Shown piece after piece: positions 6,801-11,319 of a DNA stretch of 11,319 bases. The stretch comes from Phoronis pallida (taxonomy: Eukaryota > Phoronida > Phoronidae). Each line of letters begins with the position of its first letter. Position 1 is the first letter of the stretch. The notes under the pieces were generated by a model that was not told the origin of the DNA, did not search any database, and saw only the letters and a program-made list of their open reading frames with translations. The stretch is from contig JAOXYC010211350.1 in the NCBI GenBank assembly GCA_028565715.1, positions 1-11,319 of the forward strand, written 5' to 3'. The position numbers were made by a program, and so were the translations under genes.

Positions 6801-8947
6801 TTTTAAAATGAAAATTTTAGTCTTATAGGTCCTACTCTTTTTTTTTTAATGTAGCAATTAATTTCTTTTTGATGCTTTGACTTGACAATATTTACCCAGT
6901 AAAGGTTGTTACCCCCATGATAGTGTTTTATATATCAATAAACATGTTTCCTATGATGGCGGTGATTCATAGAGTTGGATTTTAAAATCTCTTATGCCAC
7001 AATCAAAAAACTGCCTTACTTGTAGATGTCCTCTTCCAATTGAAAAGGACAATACGAAGACAGTTACAGCAGTGGAATTAAAATTTGTACTAAACATGAG
7101 GCTACCGGAATGTTCGTCGTTCTTTGAGACAAAGAAGAACTTGTAAAAGAAAGTTATCAAACAGAAATGCATTCATTTGAAATTAAAGCCAAATGTTTGG
7201 GACAAATTTTATTTCACAGCTGTATGCATATTCTATGTTGGATGAACAAACAAAAAATGATCATTTTTATTACCTCCAGCCATTTGTTTTATCATAGCTG
7301 AAAGCGCCATCTACCAGCGAGGCAATAAACTGCCCTCCCGTAATAAATACATTGTTTAAAGTAACAAGGCGACCACGTATTTTCATTGGTGCACTCTCAG
7401 CTATATACATCGGCACTGTCATAGAAGCTAAACCTGTAAAAAGCGTTTAGGGAAAATCAGTAAAATTGAAATGTAAACTATAAGTAATTTTTTTTAAAGA
7501 CTACCAAATAAGCCGTATGAATGTTCATTAAATATAATCCGACTCTGTTAAGTTGAATTCAATAGTAGTTACCTTATCAGAGTCCAGTTTTGTTGAGCGT
7601 TAATAGCTTTCGTGACCATCGCGGTCACTTCATCGGTTCGTCCAGTCCGAACCGACGAAGTGACCGCGATGTTCACGAAAGCTATTCACGCTCAACAAAA
7701 CAGGACTCTGATAAGGTAACTACTAGTAAAGCTACCAAATTAGTTTAATTTTTATTGCTTCAAAAATTGGCATATTGCAGTTTCTTTACTGAGTTGAAGA
7801 TCATGATCTACAAGCTCTTTTCTTTTTAATCAATCGTTCAGCCAAAAATCACCATGTAGATCGATCATAGAAAAAAAAATTATCGATTATCGAGTTTTGG
7901 TCGTGACTGCCGCAAATTGTTTAACCGAGTGTTGTTTTTAATCATCCCTGCATGAAAAAGCCATCAATAAAGAGTAAAAACCTCATTTCACAGTTTTTTT
8001 CTTGAAAAATCGGCAAATATTTGCGAATGACCTCTGCACGCTTGTAAACATTGGTGATAAAACATCATGGCGGCATTTCCAGTTTTTCCGACATCGATGT
8101 TTAGCGCTTTTAGCGGCAAAAATGATCGATCATGATCGATTAATCGGTCGGATTTTCGGTTGATTTACCGACCCGGAAATATTCCGCGATACCGAGCACT
8201 ACTTGAAACCCTCGCTAATTTTTTTTTTGAAGATCTGTGGTGAGATAAATTGACTGCCATGCAAACTAGCTTGTGTCATTAAAAAGTAAAGGTACGGTAT
8301 TCCAAATTAAATACAAATGATTTGTTCCCTTTAAAAAATAATTCAACGAAGATTTTTGAACACCTACCAATACCCGCACCAACTATTATTCTTCCTAGCA
8401 ACAGCATTGTTTTGTTCATTGCCAGTCCGAGGACCATGGCGCCAGCAGTGAATATAAAACTTGCAATAAGTGTTGTTGGTTTCCTACCCAACCAGTCATT
8501 TAAAAACCCTCCCACCACCGCAAATAAAGCTGCGGCACCAATTGTCACGGACACAATAAGTTCTTGCCATACTGAATTCAAGTGGAACTGTTCTCGTATG
8601 ATTATCATTGCACCAGACACTACTCCTGTGTCGTAACCAAACAAAAATCCACCAATGGCTGAGAAAAATGTCAATAAATAAACAAAGCATGGTGTTGTAT
8701 GGCTCTGTCTATCGGCAGATCCAGGGACGATTTCGTCTTCGTTTGTTTTTGTTGAATGAGATTGCGACCCTATTTCTCGGCGATCAAACACTGCATTGTC
8801 TTCATCTTGTGAGGAAACATACGACTTCAAGGGTTCCTGGATGTGTCCGCCATTTCCGGATTTCAGCAACGGAGTTTTATCCGAATGCTTTCCCGGAGTA
8901 GGAGCGTCAGAATCCATCTCCGATTCACTCGACTCGTAAATTTCCAT
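759..8947 (-). CDS. SLC2A13: Proton myo-inositol cotransporter-like gene (HMIT/SLC2A13 family), spliced, complete
   Basis: Coding exons are 8368-8947, then either 7274-7433 (2a) or 6323-6482 (2b), then 5066-5157, 4594-4713, 4204-4318, 3509-3787, 2792-3036, 1338-1490 and 759-895. They total 1881 nt and give 626 residues, close to the roughly 650 of vertebrate HMIT. Seen: an acidic cytosolic N-terminus (1-85), twelve hydrophobic segments, [15 protein letters not shown] (99-113), [12 protein letters not shown] (146-157), PESPRW (268-273), QQLSGIN (347-353), ERIGRR (397-402), a Cys-rich loop (about 428-510), GPMPW (533-537) and PETKG (603-607). Family knowledge: HMIT imports myo-inositol with protons. 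Asp106 in GYDTG aligns with the proton-coupling Asp27 of bacterial XylE, which supports symport. The gene name rests on recalled motifs and the exofacial loop, not on a database search. Substrate is inferred and may depend on which exon 2 is used. Confidence 0.93.
1170..1205. repeat. Short intronic hairpin
   Basis: The arms gaattgaaatggtctt (1170-1185) and aagactatttcaattc (1190-1205) pair with one G-T type mismatch around a 4-base T loop, within intron 8. No known RNA family is recognised. Confidence 0.5.
1338..1490 (-). CDS. SLC2A13: Exon 8: helices 10-11, GPMPW motif
   Basis: This 153-nt exon sits between acceptor attctag (AG at 1492-1491) and donor gtaggt (1337-1336), phase 1 in and out. 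It encodes Gly531 to Tyr581: [20 protein letters not shown], strongly conserved in HMIT, then helix 11 with SNWLFN. Trp537, Trp561 and Asn564 align with GLUT1 Trp388, Trp412 and Asn415 in the substrate cavity and inner gate. The reading frame runs past the donor into non-family sequence. Confidence 0.95.
1778..2010 (+). repeat. Dispersed repeat copy A (interrupted)
   Basis: From ACTGTTTCCTCGTTGGT to AACTTATCACATAGAATCT this matches the reverse complement of 2334-2440, apart from the nested 119-bp hairpin element. Shared internal stretches include TCAAAATTCAAATCAAC and GTGTATGAGTCCTT. The element family is not recognised. Confidence 0.65.
1862..1980. mobile_element. Small hairpin element nested in a repeat, intron 7
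   Basis: It begins taacttgcatct and ends with the exact reverse complement agatgcaagtta (12 bp). A second arm pair further in (atctgtaa-rGGGGC type) and a small inner hairpin near 1907-1922 give a 119-bp foldback. It interrupts a repeat whose uninterrupted copy lies at 2334-2440. Confidence 0.6.
2334..2440 (-). repeat. Dispersed repeat copy B (uninterrupted)
   Basis: The reverse-complement partner of 1778-2010, in inverted orientation about 320 bp away and lacking the nested insertion. The two copies could pair in the pre-mRNA of intron 7. Similarity beyond these limits fades quickly. Confidence 0.65.
2792..3036 (-). CDS. SLC2A13: Exon 7: Cys-rich exofacial loop (PSI-like) and helix 10 start
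   Basis: This 245-nt exon lies between acceptor tatcag (AG at 3038-3037) and donor gtattt (2791-2790), phase 2 in and 1 out. It encodes residues 450-530. The loop has Cys451, 454, 460, 463, 477, 493 and 509, with C-x2-C-x5-C-x2-C ([13 protein letters not shown]) very close to the equivalent human HMIT stretch and resembling a plexin/PSI module. Sequons occur at Asn471 and Asn494. It ends with AYSWMAIAG and YLMFFAPG, the start of helix 10. This large loop between helices 9 and 10 distinguishes HMIT from other SLC2 transporters, and is my best evidence for the family call. Confidence 0.95.
3099..3265. mobile_element. MITE-like element in intron 6, 26-bp terminal inverted repeats
   Basis: The ends read TACCATACACACCCTGGTAT... 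and, on the other strand, TACCGTTACACACCCTGGTA..., both continuing to AAGCCC. The arms match except at one or two bases, and the outer TA on both sides could be the target duplication typical of Tc1/mariner-type elements. It is 167 bp, non-coding, and sits between exons 6 and 7. Confidence 0.65.
3509..3787 (-). CDS. SLC2A13: Exon 6: helices 8-9 and start of exofacial loop
   Basis: This 279-nt exon follows acceptor atttgcag (AG at 3789-3788) and ends at GCTTC|gtaagt (donor 3508-3507), phase 2 in and out. It encodes residues 357-448: [11 protein letters not shown], helix 8 with Asn385 (aligned to GLUT1 Asn317), ERIGRR (397-402), GSLAGT and helix 9. It enters the long outside loop with Cys445 and an N-glycosylation sequon Asn447-Ala-Ser that is completed across the splice junction. 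Like exon 4 its length keeps frame. Confidence 0.95.
4204..4318 (-). CDS. SLC2A13: Exon 5: helix 7 with QQLSGIN
   Basis: This 115-nt exon lies between acceptor attttcag (AG at 4320-4319) and donor gtacgt (4203-4202), phase 1 in and 2 out. It encodes residues 319-355 plus part of Met356: a Ser-rich linker, the TPHVRRA basic turn, then helix 7 with [12 protein letters not shown]. Gln347, Gln348 and Asn353 align with GLUT1 Gln282, Gln283 and Asn288, the conserved hexose/inositol hydroxyl contacts. It was too short to stand out as an ORF and was placed by motif and phase. Confidence 0.94.
4511..4530. repeat. TA dinucleotide microsatellite
   Basis: A short, slightly imperfect TA run in intron 4, close to the acceptor-distal side of exon 4. 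It is a simple sequence repeat with no further signal. Confidence 0.7.
4594..4713 (-). CDS. SLC2A13: Exon 4: central cytosolic loop
   Basis: This 120-nt exon (40 codons, phase 1 in and out) sits between acceptor cattgtag (AG at 4715-4714) and donor gtaaga (4593-4592). It encodes Gly278 to Thr317 of the intracellular loop between helices 6 and 7, with [14 protein letters not shown] matching the family's K-A-R-x-x-L-x-x-x-R-G stretch, followed by an acidic, charged helix ([18 protein letters not shown]). Because both its phases are equal, it could be skipped without a frameshift, unlike exon 2. The opposite strand carries an open reading frame over the same interval, which I treat as a shadow. 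Confidence 0.93.
5066..5157 (-). CDS. SLC2A13: Exon 3: helix 6 and PESPRW motif
   Basis: This 92-nt exon follows acceptor tttctag (AG at 5159-5158) and ends at CAAAAAG|gtgtca (donor 5065-5064). Phase is 2 in and 1 out. It completes Arg247 and encodes residues 248-277: FMLGLAAIP, hydrophobic helix 6, then PESPRW (268-273), the hallmark of sugar porters at the cytosolic end of helix 6. Family members usually have Tyr after the Trp-Arg; here it is Phe248. The exon is shared by both exon 2 choices. The donor GTGTCA is weaker than the others, but the reading frame and motif leave no better alternative nearby. Confidence 0.94.
5158..6322 (-). other. Intron 2 (exon 2b to exon 3)
   Basis: This intron is 1165 nt from 2b, or 2116 nt when 2a splices to exon 3. 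It is AT-rich. Overlapping minus-strand open frames at 5571-5962 show no transporter motifs. I recognise no gene or repeat. Confidence 0.75.
6323..6482 (-). CDS. SLC2A13: Exon 2b: alternative, diverged helix 4-5 segment with GLUT-like contacts
   Basis: A second 160-nt exon with acceptor atcttcag (AG at 6484-6483) and donor gtatat (6322-6321), in the same phases as 2a. It encodes the same residues 194-247 with 26 of 54 identical. Preserved: VP-x-(Y/F)-x-AE-x-AP (200-209), RG (213-214), FSYDK (238-242) and GWR (245-247). Changed: helix 5, which now reads through [10 protein letters not shown]. Gln221 aligns with GLUT1 Gln161 and Ile228 with GLUT1 Ile168, where 2a has Asn and Gln. The frame is open and structural family residues are kept, so this looks selected rather than decayed. 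It is the partner of 2a in a mutually exclusive pair. Lack of transcript evidence is the main uncertainty. Confidence 0.9.
6483..7273 (-). other. Intron between alternative exons 2a and 2b
   Basis: This 791-nt AT-rich stretch lies between the two alternative exons. It is long enough for an ordinary spliceosome, so a too-short intron would not explain mutual exclusion. Near-identical AT-rich segments sharing the core taaaatgaaaatttta occur near 6685 and 6804. Nothing else is recognised, and a minus-strand open frame at 6951-7172 has no family similarity. Confidence 0.75.
7274..7433 (-). CDS. SLC2A13: Exon 2a: alternative, HMIT-like helix 4-5 segment
   Basis: This 160-nt exon lies between acceptor ttttacag (AG at 7435-7434) and donor gtaata (7273-7272), phase 1 in and phase 2 out. 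It encodes residues 194-247 with [10 protein letters not shown] (200-209), RGRLVTLNN (213-221), ITGGQF (224-229), then DGAFSYDK and GWR. The ITGGQF block is shared with vertebrate HMIT and plant inositol transporters, so this is probably the ancestral myo-inositol version. Asn221 and Gln228 fall at the positions of XylE Gln168 and Gln175, helix 5 residues that contact sugar. Exon 2b, 791 nt downstream, has identical length and phase. Splicing into exon 3 gives GWRFMLGL, the expected family continuation. Confidence 0.95.
7434..8367 (-). other. Intron 1 (exon 1 to 2a)
   Basis: This 934-nt intron extends to 1885 nt when exon 2b is chosen. It holds the 163-bp foldback at 7563-7725 and a GATC-rich block around 8123-8150. 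I see no further in-phase copy of exon 2 in it. Confidence 0.85.
7563..7725. mobile_element. Near-perfect foldback element in intron 1
   Basis: Left arm 7563-7640 and right arm 7648-7725 are reverse complements over about 78 bp, with about four mismatches and a 7-base loop (7641-7647). The outermost bases are TA on each side, with inner ends GTAGTTACC and GGTAACTAC. In the transcript this would form a long, stable hairpin between exon 1 and exon 2a. The structure fits a foldback MITE; its family is unknown. Confidence 0.75.
8368..8947 (-). CDS. SLC2A13: Exon 1 (coding part): N-terminal tail and helices 1-3 to start of 4
   Basis: It encodes residues 1-193 plus the first base of codon 194, ending at ATTG|gtaggt (donor at 8367-8366). 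The start at 8947 is chosen because an in-frame TGA lies only four codons upstream (8957-8959), so no longer in-frame start exists without upstream splicing. Residues 1-85 are acidic and Ser/Thr-rich. DKTPLL (23-28) fits the acidic dileucine DxxxLL sorting motif; known rodent HMIT is internalised through an N-terminal dileucine signal, so regulated surface display is plausible. Helix 1 contains FGYDTG with Asp106. The helix 2-3 loop has the sugar-porter signature ending GRKP. The exon closes with [11 protein letters not shown], the start of helix 4. If the donor is ignored the frame reads on for 29 residues of non-family sequence, which confirms the splice site. Confidence 0.95.
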
Positions 8948-9038
8948 CAGCCACCATCACAGGATTTCCGGGTTCTATGCGCAATCGCAGATGTCTTCTG
9001 CAAAGTACGACACCTATCCGAGATGAGAGAGACTTCAT
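8925..9038 (-). promoter_or_regulatory. Overlapping upstream ORF (uORF) at the transporter start
   Basis: An ATG at 9038 opens a 37-codon frame that runs past the main ATG (8947) and stops at 8925, in a different frame. A second ATG in the same uORF frame (8957) lies just 10 bases before the main start. If the 5' UTR extends beyond 9038, this arrangement would be expected to lower initiation at the transporter ATG. The peptide has no recognised similarity. The transcription start is unknown, and a possible splice acceptor (ctttgcag) near 9000 could remove the first uORF start. Confidence 0.45.
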
Positions 9039-11319
9039 TCAATACCCGACATACCAAAAACTCAGGGTCTCAGTGATATACATATGTAGAAAACATTGTG
9101 TTATTAAAAGTTAAAAAGAGCTAGCGGTACACCTTATCGCAAAGGAGGTGACCATTTCCAAAAAAAAAACAATTCACCAGTCGAATATTCGCTAATCATT
9201 TAAAATGTTTTCAAACATCTCGCAGTGTCAATTTAATTCATAAAGGCTTATAACTCCAGTAACTATACATGATATTTAAAACTCTATTATCAAATGCGAA
9301 CCAGCGAACCTTTTTAAAAGAGGATGCAGTATGTCCTCTCGAATTTGTCAATTCCCCAATAACGTCCCTTTATTCCATTTCTGGATTCCATTCATCCTTT
9401 ATATTTAAAGATACTCAGTTGTCTCCTTGTTAGTCACAATCCGGCGGCGTCAACATTCATACCAACTAGAAATATAATGTGTTGTATTAATTACACAGCC
9501 GCTACTGGTTGCAGTTGATTTAAAAGATATATGAAATGAGACGATGAAACCAGTATAAATATGATAAAAACAAGCCGAATTTTCGGGTCCAGCCCTAATA
9601 TTCATGGCATCTAAAACAGAAGTGATTCAGGTAGCAGCCCAGTGACCCCCAGTGTATTTTTTCCTGGATTTGAAAGAAACACGTGTCAATGAAATTGAAG
9701 AACAGTCGCCTAATTTCAGAAATCCTAAATTGGGATGGCAGTATAAGAGAAAATACCTAATTTGGCGATTTTACTGAGTCCATAGGGATTTCTGTTAGTG
9801 AGTTATATTTGATTAGTAACCTGCTTTAGTGGCACGGCATTTGATATGCAAATTGTATTTTAGCTAAATTGTCATCCTACTCTAGAAAATTGAGCTCCAT
9901 TAATTAACGCATATTTCATCATATGGTGTGAATGAACGTAAAATCATAGAAATCTGCGATCTTTCAGTCTGTCCTGACCCATTATGTCATTTTGACCAAT
10001 TGTGTCATAGTTGGCTCATTTTTAGACGCAATGGGCAAGAATTAACACAACGGGTCAAAATCTACGTAATGGGTCATAACAACACTATGCCAATGACGAT
10101 AAAACCAAAAGACACATTATATGAAAAGCCGTTGCCAGTTAAAAAAAGCGTGAATAGATAACTCATAGTTCATAGACAAAAGAGGACGACTCCGGTATTA
10201 AAATACTTTTTATTGGAAACTTAAAAGTTTCAAATAAAAAAATTAAAATCTCATTTAGACGTGACGAACTATGCGTCCCTCAGTTTTCTGTGCATAAGCT
10301 AAAAGTGTGGCGGGGTGTTTTTTTTTGACGGAACAAATGTCTTACAGCTGACTCGGGATCAAAATGCTATCTTTGCAAATAAGGAGAGCTCCCACCTTAA
10401 GTGAAGGAGGCTGGATCTATTTGTTTGGCGAAAAAACTAAAGTTTACGTAGGCCTACATTCTTTTTACTGTATTCATAAGATGACATTTTAAGAAAACAA
10501 CAACAGGTGTTTCACAGCCGCTTCATATAATTGATTTATTCTTTAATGTATGAGTAACGTCATCTAAGTTTATCAAACTACGCATGACATCTAAATTATT
10601 CAAAGACTAACAAATGAGGCTAAATCAATAACACAAATGGAAAATATCTTAATAAGTTTATTCTAGGCGCGAAAAACATTAATTACAATCCCCTTTATTT
10701 AATAAATAATTTCACAACGCAAGTTAAAACTGAACCATTTTAATTTAAAAATTCGTGTTTTGTTTTGAAATTGTTGTCATAAAGACTGTTCACTGACAAC
10801 CACGTATAGCCAACGTCAGTGTGGTTATTACACTGAGTTAGTACACCCCGCAATAAAAATGGCAGTCGCGCAATAATACGGACTTGCCCGAGGATTTTCT
10901 TTAAATTTGGCATAACGTCTTAATTCAGTTAACAATTATCCATAAAAAGAAAACATGCGCCTAGAGGATGTTTTTAAAACTATGATGTTTTGTTTGTTAT
11001 TATGTAACCGCTTTATAATGAATAAAACAAAAATTGGTCCAGGGGTCACTGTCACTGAAAAGGCACAAAAACTTTATTAGGCTCGGGATGTTTGTGTTCC
11101 GAGTGATGCACAGGCACCAATATTTAAAAGGTTAAAATATGTTCGTCACAAACCTTAGAATAAAAAAAACAATAAACCTAAAAATGCTTGTCGAGTCTTG
11201 TATATTCTACACTTATATGGTTGTTACGCCGGACTGAACTTTGAATTTGACCGATCTTAAGATTCTGCAAGATGGCGCTTGACCATTCTTGGAATCCCAA
11301 GAACGGGCAACTGATCTTA
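8948..11319. other. 5' flank and presumed promoter region, no gene seen
   Basis: AT-rich sequence upstream of the start codon. Open frames here are short (77 codons or fewer), lack family similarity and look random. I see no convincing TATA box or initiator. The repeat cluster at 9975-10075 and the uORF at 8925-9038 are the only structures found. The transcription start and any non-coding first exon cannot be placed by eye. Confidence 0.6.
9975..10075. repeat. Inverted cluster of 18-19 bp repeats in the 5' flank
   Basis: On the + strand, units beginning TGACCCATTATGTC and TGACCAATTGTGTC, plus a weaker TGGCTCATTTT unit, follow each other at 18-19 bp spacing. From 10075 backwards on the − strand, similar units begin TGACCCATTACGT, TGACCCGTTGTGT and TGCCCATTGCGT. 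The whole is an imperfect palindrome of tandem units about 1 kb upstream of the start codon. Function is unknown. Confidence 0.55.

Noticed and set aside
6951-7172. 73-codon minus-strand frame between exons 2a and 2b, considered as a third version of exon 2
   Set aside because: None of the shared landmarks (VP-x-Y-x-AE, RG, SYDK, GWR) is present, and it lacks a 160-nt spliceable unit.
6323-7433. Exon 2b as a pseudo-exon left by duplication
   Set aside because: Full 160-nt length, good splice sites, an open frame and kept structural motifs despite about half the residues changing argue for selection; transcript data would settle it.
8322-9076. Plus-strand open frames opposite exon 1
   Set aside because: They are antisense shadows of the transporter coding sequence, without own motifs.
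9928-10161. 77-codon plus-strand frame in the 5' flank
   Set aside because: It is built largely of the inverted repeat cluster, and its composition explains the open frame.

Overview
The window carries one complete eukaryotic gene on the minus strand, running from a start codon at 8947 to a stop codon at 759. It is built of eight constitutive coding exons plus two alternative versions of exon 2. Every intron has GT-AG borders in matching phase. Conceptual splicing gives a 626-residue, 12-helix sugar-porter (MFS) protein. Its motifs match the animal H+/myo-inositol cotransporter HMIT (SLC2A13): [38 protein letters not shown], and a Cys-rich exofacial loop between helices 9 and 10. The introns, AT-rich noncoding DNA and this HMIT loop indicate an animal. 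Short introns full of small inverted-repeat elements suggest an invertebrate, possibly a non-vertebrate deuterostome, but the species is a guess.

The main discovery is a pair of tandem alternative exons: 2a at 7274-7433 and 2b at 6323-6482. Both are exactly 160 nt, enter in phase 1, exit in phase 2 and encode the same helix 4-5 segment, with 26 of 54 aligned residues identical. Because 160 is not a multiple of 3, using both or neither exon shifts the frame into an early stop, so only one can be used per mRNA. Exon 2a is HMIT-like. Exon 2b changes helix 5, and at two positions aligned with sugar contacts it carries the GLUT1 pair (Gln/Ile) instead of the HMIT-like pair (Asn/Gln). One locus may therefore encode two transporters of different substrate preference, a splice-controlled specificity switch.

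Layout in + coordinates: 1-758 is the 3' flank/3' UTR, with a 344-bp terminal-inverted-repeat element bounded by TTAA. From 759 to 8947 lie exons 9 to 1 in descending gene order. Intron 7 holds an inverted pair of dispersed repeats, one containing a nested hairpin element. Intron 6 holds a 167-bp MITE-like element. Intron 1 holds a nearly perfect 163-bp foldback element and a GATC-rich palindromic block. From 8948 to 11319 is the 5' flank, with an overlapping upstream ORF next to the start codon and an inverted cluster of 18-19 bp repeats about 1 kb upstream. I see no second protein gene, tRNA, rRNA or CRISPR array.
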